A stretch of 64,000 bases of DNA, taken from positions 1 through 64,000 of the forward strand of contig CAWFMF010000003.1 in NCBI GenBank assembly GCA_963816985.1. Direction: 5' to 3'. Positions 33,563 to 40,925 of the stretch are shown here, in pieces. Source of the stretch: JAIVJM01 sp963816985 (lineage in GTDB: Bacteria > Acidobacteriota > Blastocatellia > Pyrinomonadales > Pyrinomonadaceae). How positions within the stretch are numbered: the stretch's first letter is position 1; each line of letters starts with the position of its first letter. The position numbers and the translations under genes are program-made. Under the pieces are notes generated by a model that had not been told where the DNA came from, made no database searches, and worked only from the letters and a program-made list of their open reading frames with translations.

Positions 33563-34360
33563 TCACTCCATGATTCTATCCAGACCACGGACGAGGCCGA
33601 CGTGATTCCGCACCTTCCGAATCGCTAAGAGCGTCCCCTGAATGTACGGCCCGGCCCCGCTCCCGGCGTCGTGCCGGATGCTCAGACGCTCGTCCGTCGC
33701 GCCGAAGATGGCTTCGACGCCGATGACGTATCCCGGCAGGCGAATCGAATGCACCTGACTCCCGTTGAGCGGCGCGCCCCGGCTCGCCTTCTCTCCAATC
33801 GTCTCTTCAACCGGGTGGGTGAGTTCCGGCCTCCTGACTTCCGAGAGCCGGAAGGCCAACTCGCGCGCCGTCCCGCTCGGCGCGTCCTGCTTGGCGTCGG
33901 AGGCGTAGTCAATAATCTCCCAGTGAGAGACGTACTTCGCCGCCTCGCAGGCGAAGCGTTGGAGCAGCACGGCGGTGATAGCAAAGTTACCGGCGGCGAT
34001 GACGCCGACTTTCTTCTCCACGGCGGCCCGTTCGATGTCGGCGAAATCCTCTTCGTTCAAACCCGAAGAGCCGATGACGACGTGGACGCCCGCGCCGATG
34101 GCCGCGAGCACGTTGGCCTTCACCGCGTCCGCCTTCGTGTAATCAACGAGCACGTCCGTCGGCGCGTCGAGCGCCTCCGCGACCGACCCAGCAATCTTGA
34201 TGTCGGGGACGGAATCGCCGACGGCCTCTCTCAAGCTTCGGCCTTTGTGAGTGCGCGAGACCGCGCCGACGAGGCTCAAGTCCTCCGCCTGAGACACGGC
34301 GACGCAGAGAGGCTTTCCCACCCAACCGGTCGCACCGGCGACACAGACCCTCAGTTTCAT
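33563..34360 (-). CDS. dapB: 4-hydroxy-tetrahydrodipicolinate reductase
   Basis: The 265-aa product has the NAD(P) loop VAGATGWVGKP at the N-terminus, VIGSSGL, the GNFAITAVL segment, and the signature SHWEIIDYASDAKQDAPSGTA, which matches the DapB active site with its HHxxKxDAPSGTA-type core in variant form (YASDAKQDAPSGT). It reduces the diaminopimelate pathway intermediate that leads to lysine and peptidoglycan. ATG at 34360 follows GAGGAACCTT. The replacement of the usual HH pair by YAS indicates a divergent DapB branch. Confidence 0.85.
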   Translation of the reverse strand: MKLRVCVAGATGWVGKPLCVAVSQAEDLSLVGAVSRTHKGRSLREAVGDSVPDIKIAGSVAEALDAPTDVLVDYTKADAVKANVLAAIGAGVHVVIGSSGLNEEDFADIERAAVEKKVGVIAAGNFAITAVLLQRFACEAAKYVSHWEIIDYASDAKQDAPSGTARELAFRLSEVRRPELTHPVEETIGEKASRGAPLNGSQVHSIRLPGYVIGVEAIFGATDERLSIRHDAGSGAGPYIQGTLLAIRKVRNHVGLVRGLDRIME

Positions 34361-34391
34361 AAGGTTCCTCACCAACGCTTTTTATTCGTCG

Positions 34392-34727
34392 CTACGTGAG
34401 CGGGACGTAATCGTACTCGCCGACGCCCTGAAGCACGAGGAAGGTGGCGGAGCTGTCCCCGCCGTTGACGACGAGGTGCGGGCGGCGCGCACGCACGCGG
34501 AAGGATTCGCCGGGGCCGAGCCGCACTTCCTCTTTGGGCTCGCGCAGGAAGAGACGGATGCTGCCCTCGATGACGTAGAACGTGTCCTCGATGTTGGTGT
34601 GCGAGTGCCATGGGACTTTCTGCGTCGGCGAGATTTGGAGTTCGCTGATGCGGAAGCCGGGCCGCTCGGCGTGGAGAGCCCGGCGCTCGACTTCGTAGTG
34701 GCTGCTCGCGTCCTTGAATGATTTCAT
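34392..34727 (-). CDS. Single-domain cupin protein
   Basis: The 111-aa protein is one cupin barrel: motif 1 at WHSHTNIEDTFYVIEGSI (two His and a Glu as metal ligands) and motif 2 at about 70-95 (GPGESFRVRARRPHLV, a His ligand). ATG at 34727 is backed by TTCAGGAGAGACG. It is 31 bp upstream of dapB in the same direction, but the function need not be linked. It is probably a small metal-binding enzyme or sensor; the substrate is unknown. Confidence 0.85.
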   Translation of the reverse strand: MKSFKDASSHYEVERRALHAERPGFRISELQISPTQKVPWHSHTNIEDTFYVIEGSIRLFLREPKEEVRLGPGESFRVRARRPHLVVNGGDSSATFLVLQGVGEYDYVPLT

Positions 34728-34809
34728 GTTCGTCTCTCCTGAAGCGATTCTATAAATTCCGGCGAGGGGTTGTCAGCCCCCGATGCGGACGCGGCTCCGG
34801 ATATTTGTA

Positions 34810-34839
34810 TTGACTTCATCGCGGAGGGGGGAATATCTT
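34810..34839 (+). promoter_or_regulatory. Sigma70-type promoter of the MNIO cassette
   Basis: TTGACT at 34810-34815, an 18-base spacer and TATCTT at 34834-34839, pointing at the peptide gene at 34999. The region after it (34814-34921) also holds a start-less 35-codon frame ending HFKNIKGQ, perhaps a gene remnant. The rest of the 271-bp gap between the cupin and peptide genes is unremarkable. Confidence 0.55.
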
Positions 34840-34998
34840 CGACGGCAACACGCGGGTCGTATTCCGAGCTGACGAAAGCCTGACCGTCGTCAGCCACTTC
34901 AAAAACATCAAGGGGCAATGACGCCGTGGCGGACAACGGAAGCCTCGGCGGCGCACGACGATCTTCAAGTCCGATTCAACGAACGAGGAGAAAATCAG

Positions 34999-35265
34999 AT
35001 GGCGACAAAAAGAGCCACCACCAAGAAGCCTGCGGCCAAGTCCCGGAGCAAGGCCACGGCGTCAAAGGCCACGGTGTCGAAAGCCACGGCGACGAAGGCG
35101 AGCGCGGTCATCAAGCGGAAGAGCCTCTCGGTGGGCGTGGGGAGCAGGTCTTCCATCACCGACATCACGAAGCAGTTGCAGAGGGCTCTCGGCGAGGCCG
35201 GATGCACCCGCTGCCTGTCGGGGCTCGAACGCCTCATCCTCGACGCCAGAGTGAACCCGCAGTAA
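34999..35265 (+). CDS. Candidate RiPP precursor peptide with C-terminal CTRC (88 aa)
   Basis: The first 41 residues are a Lys/Ala/Thr/Ser-rich basic stretch, built from repeats like SKAT. Residues 50-68 form a possible helix (ITDITKQLQRALGEA), and the C-terminal part carries the only two cysteines, C69 and C72, in GCTRCLSG. A good ribosome-binding site (ACGAGGAGAAAATCAG) precedes ATG 34999. It lies 24 bp upstream of a DUF692/MNIO enzyme. In known MNIO pathways the enzyme modifies cysteines near the precursor C-terminus, so this is the natural substrate candidate. No family is recognised; the assignment as precursor rests on context and cysteine placement. Confidence 0.7.
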   Translation: MATKRATTKKPAAKSRSKATASKATVSKATATKASAVIKRKSLSVGVGSRSSITDITKQLQRALGEAGCTRCLSGLERLILDARVNPQ

Positions 35266-35289
35266 CGAAGGTCTCGGCGCGCGAGGGCG

Positions 35290-36207
35290 ATGAACGAAGC
35301 GTTAAGAGTGCCGAAGCTCGGCGTGGGGCTCGCCTACGGCCCCTCGTTCCGTGGCTTCGTCGAAAGCAACCGGGGGCGCCACTTCGACTTCCTCGAAGTG
35401 GTGCCCGACACCCTCTGGACTGACGCCGGCGTGGGGCGCGCGCCGCGCCACTCGAACAACCCGGCGGCGGTCGAATTCCTCGACGGCGTTAAAGACGAGC
35501 TGACCGTCGTCCCGCACAGCATCGGCCTCTCGGTCGGGAGCGCGCACCGCTTCGACACCGAGCACGTCGAGCAGATGGCGAGCTGGCACCGCTGGCTCGA
35601 CTTCCCCTGGCACAGCGACCACCTCTCTTACAATCTGGCCGAGCACGCGGCGGGCGAGTTGAACGTCGGCATCACGCTGCCGCTCGCGTGGGACAGGCAG
35701 ACGCTCGACCTGCTCGTGCCGAGGATTAAGGAAGTCCGCGCGCGCGTCCCCAAGCCCTTCCTGCTTGAGAACAACGTCTACTTCTTCAGCTTCGCGCGTC
35801 AGGAGTTCACCGAAGCCGAGTTCCTCAACCAACTCTGCGAAGAGTCGGGCTGCGGCCTCCTCCTCGACCTCCACAACCTCTACACGAACTGCCGCAACCA
35901 CGGCGCGGAGCCGCACGCCTTCCTCAATGGGCTCGACCTCTCGAACGTCTTGGAGATGCACGTCGCGGGCGGGATGGAGCACGAGGGCTTCTACCTCGAC
36001 GCGCATTCCGGCGTGAGCCCGCACGAAGTCTGGGAGCTTCTGGACTGGGCTCTGCCGAGATGCCCGAACGTCGGCGGCGTCGTCTTCGAGCTGATGGATT
36101 CGTGGTACGCGGTCGTCGGCGAGGAGCGGCTCGCCGCGCAGCTCGCGCGCATGAAGGAACTGTGGGCGAAGCATCAGCCCGCGCCCGCGCGTCGGGAGGC
36201 GGCGTGA
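35290..36207 (+). CDS. DUF692 / multinuclear non-heme iron-dependent oxidative enzyme (MNIO)
   Basis: The 305-aa enzyme is a complete DUF692 TIM barrel. Conserved metal-site candidates are H76 (PHSIGLSVG), H108 and H111 with D110 (WHSDHLSY), E160 (LLENNVYF), D193/H195 (LLLDLHNLYTN), H224 (LEMHVAGG), D238/H239 (YLDAHSG) and E267 (VFELMDSW). Family members (MbnB, TglH, ChrH, bufferin enzymes) use two or three irons and O2 to modify Cys in peptides, giving oxazolone/thioamide, thioether or related products. The ATG follows GCGAGGGCG. It is placed between the peptide gene and an overlapping partner gene, as in known MNIO clusters. Confidence 0.9.
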   Translation: MNEALRVPKLGVGLAYGPSFRGFVESNRGRHFDFLEVVPDTLWTDAGVGRAPRHSNNPAAVEFLDGVKDELTVVPHSIGLSVGSAHRFDTEHVEQMASWHRWLDFPWHSDHLSYNLAEHAAGELNVGITLPLAWDRQTLDLLVPRIKEVRARVPKPFLLENNVYFFSFARQEFTEAEFLNQLCEESGCGLLLDLHNLYTNCRNHGAEPHAFLNGLDLSNVLEMHVAGGMEHEGFYLDAHSGVSPHEVWELLDWALPRCPNVGGVVFELMDSWYAVVGEERLAAQLARMKELWAKHQPAPARREAA

Positions 36208-36839
36208 GCCTTCCGGTCTTCCAATCCACGCTCGCGCGGCTCGTCATTGACCTCGACTTCCGCGCGGCGGTGCGCGCGGGCGCAGGCGACGCGCTGCCCG
36301 TCGGGCTCGACGCGATAGAACGTGAGCGGCTCGTCGCGGTCGCGCACGATCCCGGCCTCGACGCCACGCGGACGATCTACAAGGGCTTCCGCCTCAGTAA
36401 GCTCCTCATCGCGCTGCCGCTCACGCGCACGCTGCTCGGCGCGGCGCGTCTCGAAAGGGAAGTGTCCGCCTTCTGGGCCGCGCGCCCGCCCGTCAGCTTC
36501 TATTTTCTCGACGAAGCTTTAGCGTTCTGCGAGCACCTTCGCGCGCGGATGCGCGGCGGCCTGCGCGTCGCTTATCTTGATGAAGTGCTGGCCTACGAGA
36601 CGGCCTCGGTCGAGTTGGAGCGGGCGCGGCTGGCGGGCGCGGGGCCGACCGCGCGGAGAGTCGAATTCCGGCACGACCCGGCAATCCTGCTCGGCACTCT
36701 GGCCGAAGGCCGACGCCCGCGCGCCGTCCCCGCTTCGAGTCAAATGCTCGTCGGGAAGCTCGACCGCGCGGGCCAGACCGACTGGAAACTCAAGAGACGC
36801 CAGCGTTCGCAAGCCCCCGAAGGGGGCGAAAGAAGTTAG
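36204..36839 (+). CDS. Probable MNIO partner protein (peptide recognition)
   Basis: GTG at 36204 overlaps the MNIO stop by 4 bp (GTGA) and has GGGAGG just upstream, so expression is coupled. The 211-aa product begins with a helical segment (FQSTLARLVIDLDFRAAV) resembling the N-terminus of DUF2063/BufC-like partners. Longer helical stretches follow (TIYKGFRLSKLLIALPLT, VAYLDEVLAYETASVEL). Partners of MNIO enzymes bind the precursor leader and the enzyme. The last dozen residues (QRSQAPEGGERS) are encoded by the left arm of a long palindromic repeat, so the original C-terminus may have been replaced. Identity as partner is inferred from context. Confidence 0.65.
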   Translation: MSLPVFQSTLARLVIDLDFRAAVRAGAGDALPVGLDAIERERLVAVAHDPGLDATRTIYKGFRLSKLLIALPLTRTLLGAARLEREVSAFWAARPPVSFYFLDEALAFCEHLRARMRGGLRVAYLDEVLAYETASVELERARLAGAGPTARRVEFRHDPAILLGTLAEGRRPRAVPASSQMLVGKLDRAGQTDWKLKRRQRSQAPEGGERS

Positions 36840-37034
36840 CCCACGGCGCGAGCCGTGGGGACAAGGTAAAGAAGAAAATAAAGAGCCCCGGTAGGGGCTA
36901 AAGAAATTCGACGTGTGCAATGCGTGTCTCGAATTTCTTTCGCCCCTACCGGGGCTCTCAACTTTTTTTGCGCCGGTTCCCACGGCTGACGCCGTGGGCT
37001 AACTTCTTCCGCCCCTTATCAGGGGCTTGCGAAC
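36805..37034. repeat. Large nested palindrome (about 230 bp)
   Basis: The outer arms begin GTTCGCAAGCCCC (36805) and end GGGGCTTGCGAAC (37034), and include GTTAGCCCACGGCG and CGCCGTGGGCTAAC. A near-perfect 30-bp inner pair lies at 36882-36911 and 36929-36958 (AGAGCCCCGGTAGGGGC with its complement), followed by CAACTTTTTTTG. The left arm overlaps the end of the MNIO partner gene. The inner hairpin plus T-run can act as a terminator for the cassette. Confidence 0.88.
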
Positions 37035-37070
37035 AGCTTCTAAGAGGCGAGCGTGCCCCGTCGTCGTCGC

Positions 37071-40000
37071 TTAACGGCTCGACTTCTTCCCGGCTTTCTT
37101 CGCCGACTTCTTCTCGGCGGCCTTCTTTACTCCGGCCTTCTTCGACGCGCCTCGCTTCTTCGTGCTCGCCTTCCGGCTCGCGGACTTGCGGGCGTTGTCG
37201 GCCATGCTCTTGGAGGCGGCGGGAGTGGGCTTGGCCTCCTGCGCTTCGTTCGGGTAGAAGAACTGGAAGTAGGGGCTGCCGTAGTGCTGGTAAGAGCCCC
37301 AGGTGGTTCTGCCGTTGGTCGTGTCGGCAATCTCGGTGCGGGCGTCACGCATCGAGATGTGCATGGGCCTTGAGCCCGCAGGGTCGGCCTCGTACTGGCC
37401 GGGCTGCCCTTCAATCTCGCGCAGTCCGAGCAGTCGCGAGTAGAGCATGAGGGCGAACTGCCGCGCGCTCAAGTCGTCCACGGGCCACGCGGTGCAGACG
37501 AAGTTCGAGACGCCGCGATTGAAGAAGGCTTCGGCGAAGCTCGGCGCGAGGTAGGCGTTGCGCTCCTCGGAGCGGTCGGGCGTGATGCCGGACTCGCAGG
37601 CGTTGGAGAAGACGAACTTCGGCACGCGGTCAATGCGGTTAAGCTCGAAGGCCGAGAGCAGCTCCTTCGTCGCCGCGTTGAAAATCCAGCCCGACGCTTC
37701 CGGGTCGCCGTCCCACTGGAAGACGCAGTGGCCCGCGTAGTGGAGCACGTCGTAGGAGCGCGACATGATCTCGCGCAGGACGTTGGTGCGCGTCGCCTCG
37801 CGCGGGCCGAACATCCGCTTGACCTGAATGCGCGAGCTTTCGGGGTCGTCCTGATGGACGAGGTTGTAGCTCTCGAAGAGGTCGGCGACGGCGACGCCCT
37901 CTTCCTGCGCGCCGGGCAGGTGCGCGTCGGCAGCCGGGTCGGCGACGACGAGGATGCGCAGGACGCGGCGCGGCGGCGGCGGCGGTTCGGGCGGCGGGGC
38001 AAACGTCGTGCGCAGTTGCCTCGTCAGCCCGCGCGTCGTGCCGAGGAAGCCTTCCTTGTAGAGGTCTTTGAGGTTGGCCTCGGCGTCGGCGCTGGCCGCC
38101 GCGCCGGTGTCGGCGGTGATTTCGGGCTGCGCGACCATCTCCCAGTGGATGCGCGCGGTCGTCGCGTCGAGCATGAGGACGAGCGGCGCGCGGCTGTAGA
38201 GCTGGCGGCGGAGGTCGCTGGGGATGAGCAGCCCTTCGAGGAAGCGACCGCGCTCCAACTGCATGCCCGGAATGTCCTCGCCGACCAACTCGTCGTTGGC
38301 CTGCATGACGAGCTTCGGGTCAACGCGGATGTCGCGTTCGGGGACGGCGGCGGTCTCGGTGATGGCCCCGAAGCGGTAGATTTTCTTCCCGGAGTCGAGG
38401 CTCAGGTTGACGCGCGTCGGCGCGACGTTGGTCTCGGCCTCTTTCGGGTTCTCCATCCGCCGCTTGTACCACTCCCACTCCCGGCTGTCCCACGCCGCCT
38501 TATCCTTCTCCATCTCCTTCAACTGCGCCTCCGTCAGCGGGTTGAAGGTGACTTCGAGGCCGAACTTCGACTGCTGCCGCACCTCGTCGAGGATGGCGTT
38601 CTGGAGCCGCCGCACCTTGCGCGGGTCGTGCTCGACGAAAGTGATGCGGCGGAGCTGCCGACCGGGACGCCCCTTTTGCCCGGTGTCCTCGGAGGCGTTG
38701 GTGAGCGCGCGGCGCACGCCGTTCATCCATGCGGCGACGGCCTCGCGCGGGCTCAGGTTGCCGTTGCCGGAGCCGATCATGACGGTCGCGAGGTGCTGCT
38801 TGCCGATGCGCCCCAGAGCCCAGCACAGCTCGCGCGCCAGCACCGTCAGCTCCGGCACGCCGAAGCTCCCGGCCTCGCCCATCCCGGCGAGGACGATGAC
38901 GCGCCCGCCCGCCGGGCTGTTCGGCCCGCCCGTGTCGCGCGGGTCGGGGAGCATGAAGGGCTCGCCCAGTTTGCCGTGGATGATGCCGCGCTCGGTGTAC
39001 TGCGTGAGGAGGAGGCGCGTCTTGTGGATGCCCTTGGCCTCGCTCTGGGCGAGGCCGATGAGCGCGGCGGTGATGCTGCGGTCGAGCACCTCCTCGCCGC
39101 CCTGCGGCTGGACGCCGATGTAGTGGCCGACGGCGACGGCGTCCACGGGCGCGCTCTCCCGCCCCGACGTGCGGATGTTCTCGTACCTGATGCTCTCGAT
39201 GCCGCCGAGCTCGATGCCGATCTCTATCTTGACCGCCTCGATGTCCTGCTCGAACTCCTCCGTGAAGTCGTCGCGCGGCACGTCCGAAGGGCCGCGACCG
39301 AGGAAGCCGCGCGTGATGCTCTCTTCGAGCCGCCGCTGTTCGGGGCTGAAGTATTCGTCGGGAATCGTCTCCTCGGCGAAGGTCTCGGCGGCGTCCTCGA
39401 CCGCCACGGGCTGCGCCGCGCGCGGCACGCCCCGGCCCCGCATCCGGGTCAGCGAAATCTGGATTTGCTGCTCGTCGCGGTCGAGCTCGTCCTTGAGCTT
39501 CTCTTTCATGCTCTTCTGGCTCAGGGTCGCCGCCGCGCGGGTGGCGGACGCGGGCGGCTGGGTGGCGAGGGCAGTAGTCTTCCCGTCCCGCAGAAGCTCT
39601 TCGAGCGTGCGGAGGATGACGGCGTTCGACGAAAGCTCGCCGTGGCCCTCCTTGATGTAATAAGTCGGGACTCCCTTCAGCAAGCCGAGTTCGTGCGGCA
39701 CGCGCCCGTCGCCCATCATCGTCATCTTGTAGCCGTCGAGCGAGTCGAGCTTCCGGTAGTCGGCCACGTCGGAGAAGGTCGGCTGGTCGTAGCCCGCGAC
39801 GTAAATCATGCGCGCGGCGTCCACGGCGTCGGCGGCGAGCTTGCGGTGGTGCGCGCGCGCCGCGTCGAGGTGCTGCTGCGAGACCGTCACCTTGAAGGGG
39901 GCGTAAGTCCCGGCGTTGTAGAGCGCCTCGGCGTTCGGCAGCGCGTCGGGCGAGGGGAGCATCTGGTAGGAGCCGGCGAAGGTGTTGAAGGTTTCGAGCA

Positions 40001-40775
40001 GGTCTTCGAGGCTGTGGCGGAGGTCTAAGAGCGCGAGCTTCCTGACCAGACCTTCGAGCCCGGTGATGACCTGCGGGATGGCGAACGAGCCCATGTTCGG
40101 CGTCCCCAGCATCACGAGCCGACCGCCGAGCGCGCCGTCCGTCTTCTGGTCCCACATCGTCCGCCAGCGGTTCGGGTAGTTGGCGATGAAGGTGCGGGCG
40201 GCCAGTCCCCCCATCGAGTGGGCGACGATGTGGACGGGCGCGTCCGTGCCGAACCATTCGTTAATCTTAGTGTTGAGAGCGTCGGCGGCGAGGTTCAAGT
40301 CCTTGCGCCAGTCGAACCAGAAGGCCTGCACGTCCCAACGCTCGGAGAGCGAGAGCAGCAGCTCGCCGTAGTAACGCTTCATGATGCCGCTGGCCGTGAC
40401 CCTGAACTTGTCGTTGGCCTCGCGGCGGCCCGTCGGGTCGAGGCGGAGGCGGTCGAGCCAGCCGCGCATCACGCGGAAGGCGTTGACCCACGTCAGGTCG
40501 CCGTTGCCGCCGCTGCTCACGCTCAGCTCCGCGCCCATGATGCCGTGGATGACGACCACCCTGCCGCGCGGCTCCGCCGCCCCGCCGCGCGTCGCGCTGC
40601 GCTTCAGGGCGAGGCTCCGCTTGAGGGCCATGCTGTGCATCCGCTGGTAGCGTTCGTCGCCGAGGTGCGCACGCAAAACCTTCTCCTGTTCGAGCGTGGG
40701 GCTCAGGAGCAGCTCGGCCAGCTCCTTCGTGCTCGCGGCCTCGATCTGCGCGATGAACTCTCTCTCGTTGAGCAT
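37071..40775 (-). CDS. Lipase/acyltransferase-CHAT protease fusion with histone-like tail
   Basis: This 1234-aa protein has an N-terminal alpha/beta hydrolase of the LCAT/lipase type (about 70-400). It shows VVIHGIMGAEL, nucleophile S187 in IVAHSMGGLAARTF, a DGRVP acidic segment and a GHGELSSN histidine. A middle region (about 500-900) includes an alpha/beta domain with VIVLAGMGEAGSFG and VMIGSGNGNLSPREA. A C-terminal CHAT caspase-like protease follows, with H1016 (HYAGHCVF) and C1060 (FSNACESG). The last 60 residues are Lys/Ala/Ser-rich. ATG at 40775 follows AAGGAGAG. CHAT proteases commonly act in prokaryotic cell-death and defence; the joint lipase suggests a membrane-damaging effector activated or regulated by proteolysis (inference). 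No signal peptide. Confidence 0.85.
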   Translation of the reverse strand: MLNEREFIAQIEAASTKELAELLLSPTLEQEKVLRAHLGDERYQRMHSMALKRSLALKRSATRGGAAEPRGRVVVIHGIMGAELSVSSGGNGDLTWVNAFRVMRGWLDRLRLDPTGRREANDKFRVTASGIMKRYYGELLLSLSERWDVQAFWFDWRKDLNLAADALNTKINEWFGTDAPVHIVAHSMGGLAARTFIANYPNRWRTMWDQKTDGALGGRLVMLGTPNMGSFAIPQVITGLEGLVRKLALLDLRHSLEDLLETFNTFAGSYQMLPSPDALPNAEALYNAGTYAPFKVTVSQQHLDAARAHHRKLAADAVDAARMIYVAGYDQPTFSDVADYRKLDSLDGYKMTMMGDGRVPHELGLLKGVPTYYIKEGHGELSSNAVILRTLEELLRDGKTTALATQPPASATRAAATLSQKSMKEKLKDELDRDEQQIQISLTRMRGRGVPRAAQPVAVEDAAETFAEETIPDEYFSPEQRRLEESITRGFLGRGPSDVPRDDFTEEFEQDIEAVKIEIGIELGGIESIRYENIRTSGRESAPVDAVAVGHYIGVQPQGGEEVLDRSITAALIGLAQSEAKGIHKTRLLLTQYTERGIIHGKLGEPFMLPDPRDTGGPNSPAGGRVIVLAGMGEAGSFGVPELTVLARELCWALGRIGKQHLATVMIGSGNGNLSPREAVAAWMNGVRRALTNASEDTGQKGRPGRQLRRITFVEHDPRKVRRLQNAILDEVRQQSKFGLEVTFNPLTEAQLKEMEKDKAAWDSREWEWYKRRMENPKEAETNVAPTRVNLSLDSGKKIYRFGAITETAAVPERDIRVDPKLVMQANDELVGEDIPGMQLERGRFLEGLLIPSDLRRQLYSRAPLVLMLDATTARIHWEMVAQPEITADTGAAASADAEANLKDLYKEGFLGTTRGLTRQLRTTFAPPPEPPPPPRRVLRILVVADPAADAHLPGAQEEGVAVADLFESYNLVHQDDPESSRIQVKRMFGPREATRTNVLREIMSRSYDVLHYAGHCVFQWDGDPEASGWIFNAATKELLSAFELNRIDRVPKFVFSNACESGITPDRSEERNAYLAPSFAEAFFNRGVSNFVCTAWPVDDLSARQFALMLYSRLLGLREIEGQPGQYEADPAGSRPMHISMRDARTEIADTTNGRTTWGSYQHYGSPYFQFFYPNEAQEAKPTPAASKSMADNARKSASRKASTKKRGASKKAGVKKAAEKKSAKKAGKKSSR

Positions 40776-40925
40776 TCGTGACTCTCCTTAGCGGGACGCG
40801 CCGTGCGGGCGCGTGCCGCAGACACTCGTCGCGGCCACGGCGACGTGAGTCTGCTGCCGTGGCCGCGACGAGCTGTCTAAAGTTAACAGTCTGTCAAAAA
40901 CAACTTTCCGCCGTGCGTCCGGGCC

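Noticed and set aside
34814..34921. Start-less 35-codon frame ending HFKNIKGQ before the MNIO peptide gene
   Set aside because: Too short, without a start codon, and overlapping a promoter; noted only as a possible remnant.
36838..37034. CRISPR array or insertion sequence at the nested palindrome
   Set aside because: No regular spacers, no direct repeats and no transposase frame; it is a palindromic element.
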